Positions 15,811 to 25,392 of a DNA stretch of 43,427 nt are shown piece by piece. The DNA comes from Verrucomicrobiota bacterium (lineage in GTDB: Bacteria > Verrucomicrobiota > Verrucomicrobiia > Opitutales > Oceanipulchritudinaceae): NCBI GenBank assembly GCA_021208135.1, contig JAJOKB010000056.1, positions 1 to 43,427 of the forward strand. Reading direction: 5' to 3'. Under the pieces are notes generated by a model, which worked only from the letters and a program-made list of their open reading frames with translations, ran no database searches and was not told where the DNA came from. The position numbers and the translations under genes are program-made. The number at the start of each line of letters is the position of its first letter. The first letter of the stretch is position 1.

Positions 15811-17415
15811 ATGCGTTCCGAGGATACTTGGCGGAAAGAGGCGGAAGAATTTCTGGCAGTAGCCGGCCAATTCAGTTTGGGGCATTTGGATACGGAGCAA
15901 AGTCACCCGGCCACCGCGCAATTATCTGTGGATGCGCTGACGCTCCTGAGCAAGCAGTAGCATCGCTGTTGGAAGTTGAAGCGCGGGCCTTGGAACTATT
16001 GGCAAAAGCGGATTTGGGTTCATTCGATGCAATGGTGGAGGCAATGCGACACACCCTTCGCAATGGAGGCAGGATTGTGATAACTGGTTGTGGTGCCACA
16101 GGGAGATTGGCCTTAGCGCTGGAAGCTTTTTGTGCGCAAAGGTTTCTTTGACGGGGTCCAGTCTGGAAGTGTGCTGGGATTTATGGCTGGTGGAGATGCT
16201 GCCTTGGTTCGGTCGATTGAGGGATTTGAAGATCAGTGGGACGATGGGGTGCGCCAGATGGAAGAGGCCAGGATAGAACCTGAAGATCTGGTCATTGGCG
16301 TTACCGAAGGAGGGGAAACGACGTGGGTTCTGGCTACGGTGGATTGGGCGGCTGCCACTTGTCAGTCCCCGCCCTGGTTGCTTTTTTGCAATCCTGCTGA
16401 TCAATTGATCGGGCGTTTGGAGCGTTGCCGCCGGGTACTGGGCAATCCGGCAGTGCGCACCTGGTATTTACCAACCGGTCCGATGGCCATCGCAGGAAGC
16501 ACCAGAATGCAGGCGACCTCGGTTCAAATGAGCGCGGTGGGGTTGGCGCTGGCCAGTGCCGGAAGGCCTTGTGGTGATTTCGACCGTCTGCAATGGATGC
16601 GTAGTCTGATTGAATCCGTACGCAAGCTGCCGGTACTGCGGATTCTGCAGCTTGCGAGGACTGAGGCGCATGCATTTCTACGCGGCCAGTTACTGCATTA
16701 TCAGGTCGTTGGCACCGGAATAACCCTGCTGACAGATACGACGGAGCGTTCACCAACTTTCAGTGTGCTTCCCTTTGAGAATGATTTGTCAGTTCCTGCC
16801 GATGCGTTGGCTCCGGTGCTGCTGGTTTTTCCCGAGTGTGCGGATAGCAGTAGTGTCTGGCACCAAATTTTGCAGCGTGAACCGCGCTGCCTGGAATGGG
16901 AACAATGCAGGGAGCGCACAGGTTGGCGCAGGTTGCAGGGATTCGATTTATCCGCCCGCGCGCTGCGTGGAAGAAGGGCAGTCGGAAGCCGGGACTGGAT
17001 CTTTTTCAGGGAAATTGAGGGTGCCTGGCACCTCAAAATGGATGCTGCAGTGGGGGTGCCTGGCACCTCGGATTTAGGCTCGGAAAATAGGGTCAGCACC
17101 GATGGAGGGGATGAATGGGTGCTTGGCGGCTCTGATGCTTTTGCCTCTCACATGCTGCTAAAATCGTTCATGAATACCATGTCCACCCTGTCGTTCACCT
17201 TGGCTGGCAGAGTTGAGTCCAATCTTATGGTCTATGCGCGGGCGGCGAATTTGAAATTGATTGATCGAGCCATTCGCACCATTCGCACCTTGCACGCCTG
17301 GCGAGGGGGCAAGGAAGTGCCTTATGCCCATGTTTGCAGGGAGCTGTTCCGTATTCGCGAGTGCCTGGCACCTCAGGAATCTGTGGTGCTGCGCACCTTG
17401 GAGGCATTGAAATAG
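15811..17415 (+). CDS. MurQ/GCKR-like double-SIS sugar-phosphate protein (frameshifted twice)
   Basis: About 530 residues, much longer than MurQ (~300), and more like glucokinase-regulator-type tandem SIS proteins. The N-terminus LDTEQSHPATAQLS matches the MurQ TEQ.NP motif. The SIS core follows: ITGCGATGRLALALEAF, then GGDAALVRSIEGFEDQWDD, containing the two positions where MurQ has catalytic Glu, and GPMAIAGSTRMQATSVQ, the family signature. The frame shifts near 15945 and near 16130 and is open afterwards. MurQ cleaves the lactyl ether of N-acetylmuramate 6-phosphate; whether this enzyme does so or only binds sugar phosphates cannot be told. A REP pair is inserted in frame at 17019-17068. 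The symporter gene begins 9 bases downstream, which suggests joint uptake and use of a sugar or amino sugar. Confidence 0.75.
17019..17068. repeat. Paired REP-like palindromes (copy D), inside a coding region
   Basis: GGTGCCTGGCACC at 17020-17032 and 17055-17067 lie within the double-SIS gene. The frame stays open through both and adds residues such as GAWHLK and VGVPGTSDL. A shorter related site (GTGCCTGGCACCTC) is at 17361-17374 near the 3' end of the same gene. Confidence 0.85.
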
Positions 17416-17424
17416 AAGGTTTAT

Positions 17425-18896
17425 ATGAATTTGGTAATTCAGGATTTTATTTGGATTGCGGGCTACTTTGCGGTGATTTTGTTCGTTGGATTGTATGTTG
17501 CCAGGCGCAAAGAAAGCCGTACTGAATTTTTTGTTGGCAATCGTCAGGTGCCTTGGTGGGCAGTTTTGGATCTCTCATCGCTACTGAGGTGAGCGCCGCC
17601 ACCTTTTTGGCGACCCCGGGAGTTGGATACCATGGCAATTGGGCCTTTCTGCAATTCGGATTGGGTTCGCTGACCGCACGCATCCTGATCGGATATGGAT
17701 TCTTAAATATACTCTACCGCCATAACTGCCTTACTGTATACGAATTTTTAAATATTCGTTTCGGAAGACATTCTCAGGTGTGGGGATCGGGATTTTTCTT
17801 ATTATCGAGGTTATGTGCATCGGCAGTGCGGTTGATGATAGCGGCGACTGGATTGCATTTGATATTGGGAGTTCCGTTTGAGGTGACGTTGTGGGTATTT
17901 GCCGGGGTTTGTCTATTGTATTCTGGTGCTGGTGGCATTCGGTCGGTGATATGGACGGATTGTGTGCAGGCCTTGGTCTTTTTGCTGAGTGGATTGGTGG
18001 TGTTGGGGTATATTACATTCCAGCTTGGAGGGATGGGCTGGGTAGTGGAAGCGGCGGCGGAGGATCGGTTTGCGATATTCACGTGGGCTCCGACTGCGGG
18101 TAGCGGTTGGATGGGTTGGTTGGCTGAGGCCAATTTGTTTTGGTTGGCCTTTGTTTTTGGCACAATCAACACGATGGCGATGATGGGCACTGACCACGAC
18201 TTCACGCAGCGATTACTGTCGTGCCGTGATCACCGGCAAGCGCGGCGGAGTTTGATATTGAGTGGATTGGTTTCGTTGCCTGTTGCGGCGTTGTTTTTGA
18301 CATTGGGCATCGCGCTATCCGCATATTTCGCGGCAAATCCGGACTATTTGTTGCCGCTTTTGGCGGATGGGGTGACGGTGGATGCCGACCGGGTATTTCC
18401 TGTCTTCATCCGGGATTCCCTGCCGATTGCTATTCGGGGGTTGGTTATATGTGGAGTGCTTGCAGCAGCCATGTCGAGTGTGGACAGTACACTGGCGGCG
18501 TTGTCGTCGACCGCGGTCATCGATTTGGGCATTGGAGGCCGGGGTGCTGAGGGCCAAGTCCGGCGCTCCCGCTGGTTGATGTTGGTGGCGGCCTTGTTGT
18601 TGATTGCCGTGGCCTGGGTACTGAAGGATGGCGGTCAATTTTTGTGGTTGGCATTTAAAGTGAGTGCGGTGACCTACAGTGGGCTATTGGGGGTGTTTCT
18701 GGCGGGAGTGCTGTGGCGTGGTGCAGGGTGGGATGCCTTTAATCGATTTGCCATGTTGTTGGGTTCGGTAGTGGTATTGGTACCGACATTGATGATTGAA
18801 AATGGCATGCTGAATTTGGCATGGCAGTGGCCTATGCTGATGGGAGTGACGGCAACAGTAGTGATGGTCATATTGGGATCCAGGTTGCGCGGTTGA
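17425..18896 (+). CDS. Sodium:solute symporter family (SSS) transporter (frameshifted)
   Basis: About 490 residues with roughly 13 hydrophobic segments. It starts MNLVIQDFIWIAGYFAVILF and continues FFVGNRQVPWWAV. After a one-base shift near 17560 comes GSLIATEVSAATFLATPG, the SSS signature region, then YEFLNIRFGRH, GGIRSVIWTDCVQA (the conserved TD.xQ motif), and AAAMSSVDSTLAALSSTAV, the sodium-binding helix. SSS proteins couple Na+ entry to uptake of sugars, sialic acid, amino acids or vitamins. Translation follows the double-SIS gene after 9 bases, so a sugar or amino-sugar substrate is the best guess. Its sequence is not close enough to SglT or NanT for me to name one. Confidence 0.85.
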
Positions 18897-18933
18897 ACGT
18901 TGACTTTAAGGAAGCATTTGCGAAAATAGCATA

Positions 18934-20222
18934 ATGTCTCAAAAAGCAGTCTTAAAGTTTTTAAACCGTAAATGCGGTTTTTCCGTCCTTGGCCTGGGAT
19001 CCCTGTTGCTGGCAATATTCATTTCAGCGCCAGTATCCGCAAAGGAAATTATTTTTGTTCCGGCCGACCTACTCCTGCGTCTATCAGTGGTGATTGGTAT
19101 CAAACAGTATTTGAGTTTGAAGCCAACCCCAGCGCCATTGGGCCAACAGAGATGATCCGCAATGAGAGGGTCAGCGTTACCCATCTTGGAGAAAGCAGTT
19201 ACCTGATTGAAACCGAGGGCGAGGATCCAGAAACCATTGAATTGGTTCAATCCGGATCTTTGTGGACATCCAGCATGACGATTGAATCCGAGGAAGGATT
19301 TCAGCGCATTGGCATTTGGGTGCGGTGGGTTGAGGACGACTTGGTATTTGTGAATCAGCTGGTTACTTTTCATGATATTCAAAACCAATTGTATCACGCT
19401 GAGGGCCGGAGTTCGGTTTTAACTCGCAATCCGTTGCCGGATTATTCGGCGCAGAATTTTGCCTGGTCTGGCAACTGGAATGCGATTGAAATGGGCATGG
19501 AAGCCTACAGTGGTACCAGGTCAGTTGATACTTTTTCCGATGAGTTTGGTATAGCCTTGCACCCTATGGCGGGCAACACCTTCCAAGTTCGTGAGAGTGG
19601 AGAAGGTTCGCAAGACACCGGTGAGACCTTGGTTCGCAGTGGTGATATGTTGGTTATCAACAAAAACCGCACTTTAAACCGTGTTACCTTTGATGCAGAT
19701 CCTCAGTGGCGGGTGAGGGAAACCAGCGAACGATTCCGTATTCGCGCGTTGCCTGTGAGCGACGATATTGTATTTGTATCCGGGCAGTCAGGAAGGTTGG
19801 GTTTGATTGAGCCCAAGCCTGGAAACCTCTCCCAAAGCATATCCATCCTGTCGGTATTCGAGAATTTTTCGCTGATTCTGCGCCGGGAAGGCAGTTTAGT
19901 GGAAACCTTGTCACCCTTGGCGACGAGCGCAGTTGGCAAGCAATTGAATCAGGTGGCCACGCCACTGAGCCCTGGATTGCAGTGGTACTACATTCCTTGG
20001 TTCGGACCGTTTGCAGTTTTGGGAGGTAGTTACGGTTATCACCCGCTTTACGGCACCCTGTTCTTTGGTGCTGAGGTGGATGAGGATGCACAGAATGTGC
20101 CTCTATGGATCTACATTGTCCAACTGGGCAAGTGGTTTGTTTTCGCGGAGGAATACGGAGAAGGCTTTGCCTGGGATGCTGCTGCGGGAGCAGTGGTTCA
20201 CGTTTCCGCGCAACTGGATTAA
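18934..20222 (+). CDS. Exported protein of unknown function (frameshift after signal peptide)
   Basis: The ATG at 18934 opens with a clear signal peptide (LGLGSLLLAIFISAPVSAKE). The frame is broken near 19050-19065, beside a T5 run, and continues in the next frame as SISGDWYQTVFEFEANP. The mature protein is about 385 residues with no membrane segments, rich in W, Y, E and short beta-type strands (WVRWVEDDLVFVNQL, GEGSQDTGETLVRSGDML). The last ~75 residues (WYYIPWFGPFAVLGGSYG, HPLYGTLFFGAE, PLWIYIVQLGKWFVFAEE) are a tryptophan/glycine-rich pattern that recurs at the ends of Opitutae exported proteins and may be an outer-surface domain. No enzyme motif is recognised. It is followed by a terminator. 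Confidence 0.55.
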
Positions 20223-20285
20223 GGAGGCGAGGTTCGCCCGTGGAAAAGGGCGGACGCTGTCCTGATTCATGCAGTCATAAAATCT

Positions 20286-20319
20286 GACCAGATCGTCTTT
20301 TTGCGGTCTGGTTTTTTTT
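20286..20319 (+). terminator. Rho-independent terminator
   Basis: GACCAGATCG pairs with CGGTCTGGTT (9-10 bp including one G-U pair) around an 8-base loop, followed by a run of eight T. It lies 64 bases after the exported-protein stop. Confidence 0.85.
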
Positions 20320-20375
20320 GTGTTGTAGATTCAGAATTAGCTATGAAATTAGGTGGAGACCGGAGACACGATTCT

Positions 20376-20987
20376 ATGAAAATTTATGTATTAGGAGATA
20401 GCATTTCGATTCAGTATGGCCCCTATTTGGAGGCCTATTTGCGGCCCAAGATTGCCTATTCGCGCAAGGAAGGTGAAGAGGAGGCACTATTAAATCTTGA
20501 TAATCCTCAGGGTGCCAATGGCGGTGACTCGAGGATGGTGCTTTCCTTTTTGCAGTCCAAGGCGAGTATGGGTGGCGTTGATGCGGATTTGATGCTTTTG
20601 AATTGTGGCTTGCATGATATCAAGAGAAAGCCGGGCGAAACACAGCGCCAGGTGCCCATTGAGGAGTATCGATCGAATTTGGCATCTATTGTGAAGCTGG
20701 TCGCCAGCATGAAGCCAAAGCTGGTTTGGATCCGAACCACACCCTGTGATGAGGCTGTACACAACAATCCTTACATCGCCTTCCACCGGTTCGCCGCTGA
20801 TTGCGAAGCATACAACGAGGTTGCGGATGCAGTGATGTCAGCTGCGCAAGTACCGATTATTGATTTGCACACCTTTACCCTTAATCTGGGGACTGATATT
20901 TATGGTGATCACGTACACTTCAAAGAGCCGGTTCGGGCGCAACAGGCGGCTTTTATTGCAGGTTGGCTCGCTGGGTACCGCGCATAG
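20376..20987 (+). CDS. SGNH/GDSL-family hydrolase
   Basis: 203 residues from ATG 20376, chosen because a GGAG lies about 10 bases upstream and the protein then begins directly at the first strand (MKIYVLGDSISIQYGPYLE). Block I GDS holds the nucleophile Ser. LMLLNCGLHDIKR carries the block III Asn. The C-terminal DHVHF holds the catalytic Asp-x-x-His pair. No signal peptide is seen, so it is probably cytoplasmic. Family members are esterases or lipases acting on acyl or acetyl groups. The substrate is unknown. It stands alone after a terminator. Confidence 0.85.
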   Translation: MKIYVLGDSISIQYGPYLEAYLRPKIAYSRKEGEEEALLNLDNPQGANGGDSRMVLSFLQSKASMGGVDADLMLLNCGLHDIKRKPGETQRQVPIEEYRSNLASIVKLVASMKPKLVWIRTTPCDEAVHNNPYIAFHRFAADCEAYNEVADAVMSAAQVPIIDLHTFTLNLGTDIYGDHVHFKEPVRAQQAAFIAGWLAGYRA

Positions 20988-21039
20988 AAGGCATTTTTTA
21001 CCCGGTGTAATCTTTGACAAGATGGTGGCCAGTGATTGA

Positions 21040-22292
21040 ATGGCCGGTGTGCGAAATGGATTTTCAGGATTTTCGGGCGGTTGGATCCGAATACTATGGA
21101 TTGGGCTGACAATGTTCCTCGGAGGCGTTGTGTCCGGGTGGGGTTTGACGCTGGGCCAAGGCTATGACGCCAGCATGGAACGCAGTCTTATAGGTGTATG
21201 GGTTGCGCCAGCTGGAAAAGAGTTGTTGCGGGTAAGTTTTAATGAAAACCGGACCTTCCGGCATGACCAGCAAAGAGGTGTATTTGCGGTTGAGAACGGA
21301 CGTTTGGTCATGCGGTATGCTGTCGATGAGTCCGAGGAACGCGTTGAAAGTTACAGCATTGTTTTGCAGCAAGGAGTGCTCACGCTAACGGGTGGCGATC
21401 TATCGCAACCCTTGCGCTTCACGCCTGATATGGCGCACAAGAAGTCGATTCAAGCAGTATTGCGAGACATGCGAGGCATAAAACCGGAGGATGCCAGGCA
21501 GCGATTTGTGACCATAACGGCGGTTTTAATCATTATTGTTTTCGCGGTTATTTTGATCCGTATCCTGCGGCGCATCAGTCATTACCTGATCAATCGTGAG
21601 CGAGGTTGGTTTCGTCTGATGACATCGGCACAGAAGGCCCGTACCAGGACTATTTATTCCGTGATCCTGAATGTCATTACCTATGTGATTATCTTCATTG
21701 CGATTGGGCGGGTCTTGGCTGAAATGGGTGTTAACACCACGGCTTATATTGCATCGCTCTCAGTGCTGGGACTCGCTATAGGATTTGGCTCACAGGGCCT
21801 GGTTCAGGACTTGGTTTCTGGATTTTTTTATCATTCTGGACAATCAGTTTTGTGTCGGCGACCTGGTGGAGATATCGGGTCAAATTGGCAATGTTGAAGA
21901 AGTGGGTTTGCGTGCCACCCGGTTGAAGAATTATTGGGGTCAGCAAGTGGTTATTCCCAATCGTGCGATTGCTGTTGTCGGCAACTTCCGGCGACAACCG
22001 CCTGTGGCGCGGATTGATCTGGCCTTTCCGGATAGTGCGACTGCCAACGAAAATATACCTTTGGTTCATAAAGTAGCGAGGGAACTGGCGGTACAGTTTC
22101 CGTATGTCATACTGCGTGCTCCGATTACTCCGCAACTATTGCAACTGCAAACCGGAGAAGTGTATGTGCGTGTGGAATTCGAGTTTTGGCCACAACAACA
22201 GGTTGTGGCGGAGCGGGAAGTTTTTGCCTCGTCTGCGGACTTTGGTTCCCGCAGCAACTGCCGCGAGCATGACCTTGGGCAAAAATCAATGA
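21040..22292 (+). CDS. Mechanosensitive channel, MscS family (two frameshifts)
   Basis: About 415 residues. An N-terminal hydrophobic segment or signal (WIRILWIGLTMFLGGVVSGW) is followed by a periplasmic domain of ~110 residues with a lipocalin-like pattern (LIGVWVAPAGKELLRVSF). Then come two helices and the pore helix TM3 with alternating Gly/Ala (YIASLSVLGLAIGFGSQGLV, QDLVSGFF), and the beta domain DNQFCVGDLVEISGQIGNVE. The frame breaks in T7 at 21823-21829 (T6 restores FFIILDNQF) and again in T5 at 22221-22225 (T4 restores REVLPRLRTLVPAATA, stop at 22290-22292). MscS channels release solutes during hypo-osmotic shock. The extracytoplasmic domain before the channel core is unusual for the small MscS type. 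Confidence 0.85.
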
Positions 22293-22333
22293 TTTTGCCG
22301 GTTGCGTACATTTGCGATAAACTTTCATAACGC

Positions 22334-22372
22334 GGTAACAAACCGGTAACATCGGTTTGGCAGAATGTGGGC
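22334..22372 (+). promoter_or_regulatory. Pho-box-like promoter, cassette 4
   Basis: GGTAACA occurs at 22334-22340 and 22345-22351, again 11 bp apart although the four bases between (AACC) differ from the other copies. A possible -10 (AGAATG, about 22362-22367) follows at the same distance, and ATG 22373 follows that. Confidence 0.55.
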
Positions 22373-22624
22373 ATGATGAAAACGATAGCCTACCTGCAAA
22401 ACCTGATTGAATTGAATGCCGCCTTTTCAGGCAAATTATGGCTAGTGGCATTTGCCATTGGTATGTTGATGCTTATTGCCGTGCTTGAATGGCGGCGTCC
22501 GGCGACCATGCAGCGCCTGGTCCGCCCTGATGAAAACAAGACCAGAGGTCCGGTCAGCGCCAAGCGGCAAAAAGAAGCTGACGACACCTGTGCTGTTGAA
22601 CGCACAGTTTCCTCCGCTGCCTGA
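22373..22624 (+). CDS. Small single-pass membrane protein, divergent copy 4
   Basis: 83 residues starting MMKTIAYLQNLIELNAAF. It keeps the core ELNAAFSGKLWLVA and a membrane segment (LWLVAFAIGMLMLIAVLEW) of copies 1-3, but has a longer, charged, probably cytoplasmic tail (about 40 residues, rich in R, K, E and D). The conserved core with a diverged tail and synonymous DNA changes argues for selection on the protein. A GTG in frame at 22367 is possible but the paired ATG matches the other copies. It stands alone between the channel gene and the convergent ABC operon. Function unknown. Confidence 0.6.
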   Translation: MMKTIAYLQNLIELNAAFSGKLWLVAFAIGMLMLIAVLEWRRPATMQRLVRPDENKTRGPVSAKRQKEADDTCAVERTVSSAA

Positions 22625-22687
22625 CTGGTCAGATGGTTTCCGCAAGCAACCGCGCGGCAGTCTCAAGGACGATCTGCCATGAAGTGC

Positions 22688-23701
22688 TCAGTTCAGCGGT
22701 TGTGCGAAGTCGAAGCGCACTGCAGATTGCCAGTCCAGCTTTCGCTTTAGCACGCCGAGTTCAACCAGTTCATCATGTAATTCTGCAACCCTTTGAGGGC
22801 GCAATTCTCCGATAAAAGCCTCTATTTCCGGGCGTCCCTCAACCAAATGCCTGGCTCTCATTTCGGAGACGGCAAATTCCATGAATTCAGGTGTCATACG
22901 TGGGTTTCGTTCGGCAATCAGGGCCAATGCAGGTGCTGGATCGCCAAAAATAAAGGATTGCCAGCCTCGTTGGCTGGCTTTGACAAATGCGCGGACTAAA
23001 TCGGGATTGTTTTCTACTGTTGAAGACAGGGCGTAAATGCCGTGATAAGGATCAAAGCCACTGTCTGCCAAAGGAAATACCTTTGGGTTTGCGCCTGCTT
23101 TGCGCACAAAATAGGGCTCGTTAGTGAGAAGGCATTGTTGAATAAAGAGTGGGTTTTGCAAAAACCGTTCCATGCCAAAGTCGTGCGGAATGATATTCAA
23201 GGTAATGCCGTAGCGGCGCTCGACCCATGAAATCCAGGTGAGGCCTGGAATGGCCATGACCGTGGCTCCGTCCAAATCGGCAATGCTTTGTGCTGGATGA
23301 CTCGCGTGAAGCATCAAGGCCTGGGGGTCGTGCTGCAAGGTCGCCATCACCATAGTTAATGGCATGTTTTGTTCGACCAGGGTTAAAATAGTATCGATTC
23401 GGTTCATGGCGAAGTGAGCATTGCCGCGCAGAACTTTGTGGACAGTCATGGCATTGGGACCGCCGGGCAGGATTTCCACATCAAGACCGGCTTCCCGGAA
23501 ATAGCCATTCGCGAGAGCCTGATAGAATCCGCCATGCTCGGGCTGGGGAAACCAATCGGTTTGCAGGGTGACACGGATCAGGGTTTGCGCATGGCCATCG
23601 TCTGTATGGTCTCTAGTGCAGGCGGACAACAGACATGTCAGGATGCATGCTGCTGCTAAACGGATCCATTTGTTATACATCTTCATTGCGGAGCGAATCA
23701 T
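22688..23701 (-). CDS. ABC importer substrate-binding lipoprotein, NMT1/THI5-like
   Basis: 337 residues. Lipoprotein signal with lipobox LLSAC. The mature part matches the NMT1/THI5 fold: TLQTDWFPQPEHGGFYQALA, NGYFREAGLDVEILPGGPN and LVRAFVKASQRGW. Relatives bind thiamine-pyrimidine precursors (ThiY), riboflavin (RibY) or sulfonates. The opening TDW.PQPEHGG.YQA is most like the ThiY/RibY group. The gene overlaps the permease end by 29 bases; the true start may be a later Met (23686 or 23680). Third gene of the operon. No TPP or FMN riboswitch was recognised upstream, so the ligand stays open. Confidence 0.8.
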   Translation of the reverse strand: MIRSAMKMYNKWIRLAAACILTCLLSACTRDHTDDGHAQTLIRVTLQTDWFPQPEHGGFYQALANGYFREAGLDVEILPGGPNAMTVHKVLRGNAHFAMNRIDTILTLVEQNMPLTMVMATLQHDPQALMLHASHPAQSIADLDGATVMAIPGLTWISWVERRYGITLNIIPHDFGMERFLQNPLFIQQCLLTNEPYFVRKAGANPKVFPLADSGFDPYHGIYALSSTVENNPDLVRAFVKASQRGWQSFIFGDPAPALALIAERNPRMTPEFMEFAVSEMRARHLVEGRPEIEAFIGELRPQRVAELHDELVELGVLKRKLDWQSAVRFDFAQPLN

Positions 23702-24461
23702 GCCATTTGTTGAGTGCCAGCCATTTCAGGTAAAGGACGGTGCCAACGAAGATAAAGCCCAGAATACAACAAATGAAAGTGGCGGCAAACAGTGCTGGAA
23801 TGCGCAGACTGGATTTGTAAATGATAATCATAAACCCCAGACCGCCGCCACCGCTGGAGCTGCCGGCAAATATTTCTCCGGTCACCGAACCAATAACCGC
23901 GAGCGTGGCAGCTATTTTAGCACCAGTAAAGAAATAGGGCAGGGAAGCTGGTACCCTGAGCAAAAAGAGTTCTTGCCAGCGGCTGGCGCGATACATGCGA
24001 AAGAGTTCAACCTGTTGTACGGGAGTGGAAAGCAACCCCTGCAGTGTGCTGGCAACTACCGGGAAAAATCCGATGAGAAATGCGATAGCAGCGACACTTT
24101 GAATACCGACATCGAGCCAGATAACAATGATTGCGGCAGTGGCAATGATCGGTACCATCTGCATAAAGATGATGTATGGGTATAGACCTTGGCGCAACCA
24201 AGGCACGCTTACCAGGAGCAGACTCATGCAAAACCCGACGCCGACGGCCATAATAAATCCGAGGCCTGCGCCCCTGAAAGTGGTCCAAGTGGCGGTGGTC
24301 AGCGCGTGTCGTTCATTCCAGCCGGCCTGAAGTACTTCACTTGGACCTGGCAGCAGAAATGCGGGCAGTTGAAACCACGCTTTAATCCCGCTCCACAAGG
24401 ACAGGATCAGGATTCCTGCTGCGATAGGAAGAATGATCTTTTGGCAACGTTCAGGAATCAT
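23673..24461 (-). CDS. ABC importer permease (SsuC/TauC/ThiX type)
   Basis: 262 residues with about six helices. The coupling segment for the ATPase is seen in QGLLSTPVQQVELFRMYRAS followed by LFLLRVPASLPYFFTG, the EAA-type loop of the BPD transporter family. It starts with an ATGA overlap on the ATPase gene. The C-terminal SSGGGGLGFMII segment is typical of nitrate/sulfonate/pyrimidine permeases. It forms the inner-membrane channel of the importer. Confidence 0.88.
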   Translation of the reverse strand: MIPERCQKIILPIAAGILILSLWSGIKAWFQLPAFLLPGPSEVLQAGWNERHALTTATWTTFRGAGLGFIMAVGVGFCMSLLLVSVPWLRQGLYPYIIFMQMVPIIATAAIIVIWLDVGIQSVAAIAFLIGFFPVVASTLQGLLSTPVQQVELFRMYRASRWQELFLLRVPASLPYFFTGAKIAATLAVIGSVTGEIFAGSSSGGGGLGFMIIIYKSSLRIPALFAATFICCILGFIFVGTVLYLKWLALNKWHDSLRNEDV

Positions 24462-25261
24462 TGCAATTCTTGGTGGGAGTGATGGTAAAGGGCCTCATTC
24501 GCGGTGGCTACCAGTTTTTGAAATTCGAGACTGTGGCGAAGATCTGCTGTGCGCGGAAATGGAAAAGGCACCGTAATTTCGGTAGCCACTCTGGCTGGGC
24601 GAGTGGATAGAACAATAATTCTGGACGATAAGAACACTGCTTCAGAAATGGAATGGGTAACAAAGAAGGCCGTCCACATTTGCCGTTCCCGGAGTTGTAG
24701 TAAATCTTCGTTGAGGCGATTGCGGGTGATGGCATCCAAGGCACCGAAAGGTTCATCCAATAGCAGAATGGACGGTGACAATGACAATGCCCGTGCGAGT
24801 GAAACGCGCATCTGCATCCCTCCGGATAGTTGGCGGGGGTAATAGTTCAGGCGGTCACCCAGGCCGACCCAGTTAGCAAGTTGATTGGCGAGTGCGGTGC
24901 GGTTTTTGCGGGTTTCGCCGCGCAGGCGCAGTGGAACCTCGATATTCCCGCGCACGGTCAGCCAAGGCAGCAGGGTTGCATCCTGAAAAATAAAGGCAGT
25001 GTCGGTGTCGGTCGATGATCTGGGCTGGCCATTGATCTGAACGGTTCCGCCGGAGGGCTGACTCAGGCCTGCCAGCATTCTGAGCAGGGTTGATTTTCCG
25101 CAGCCACTGGGGCCGACCAGACTGACTAACTCTCCAGGCGCGGCACTCACCGTGACGTCGTCGATAATGGTGGGTCCATCCGCAAATTGTTTGGTGATGT
25201 TGCGCAACTCCACTGTGGGTGCAGTACCTTTGGTGGCTTTGAAATGGACCTCTGTTTGCAT
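24458..25261 (-). CDS. ABC importer ATPase (SsuB/TauB/ThiZ type)
   Basis: 267 residues. Walker A GPSGCGKS, Q-loop FIFQDATLLPWLTV, signature LSGGMQMRVSLARAL, Walker B SILLLDEPFGALD and the switch His in FFVTHSISEAV. It is first in the three-gene importer operon (ATPase, permease, binding protein). The short 5' region up to 25392 shows no riboswitch structure. Confidence 0.92.
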   Translation of the reverse strand: MQTEVHFKATKGTAPTVELRNITKQFADGPTIIDDVTVSAAPGELVSLVGPSGCGKSTLLRMLAGLSQPSGGTVQINGQPRSSTDTDTAFIFQDATLLPWLTVRGNIEVPLRLRGETRKNRTALANQLANWVGLGDRLNYYPRQLSGGMQMRVSLARALSLSPSILLLDEPFGALDAITRNRLNEDLLQLRERQMWTAFFVTHSISEAVFLSSRIIVLSTRPARVATEITVPFPFPRTADLRHSLEFQKLVATANEALYHHSHQELQ

Positions 25262-25392
25262 TGGAGACTACTGTTAATGCGCCCCAAGCGCCCGCGCAAA
25301 CGCAAACCAGAGTTTAACAGTGTGAAAGCGGGACTGGATTTTGGCTGGGTTATCGCGTTGCATGCAGCGGCAAAGCGGCTAAAAGTTTATTT

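Noticed and set aside
21823-21829. Programmed ribosomal frameshifting in the mechanosensitive channel gene
   Set aside because: The T7 run could slip, but similar one-base excesses occur in many unrelated genes here, so sequence error is the simpler cause.
22326-22372. Programmed recombination site (attachment-like) at the GGTAACA pairs
   Set aside because: The heptamers are direct repeats with fixed 11-bp period and are placed as promoters. No integrase is present.
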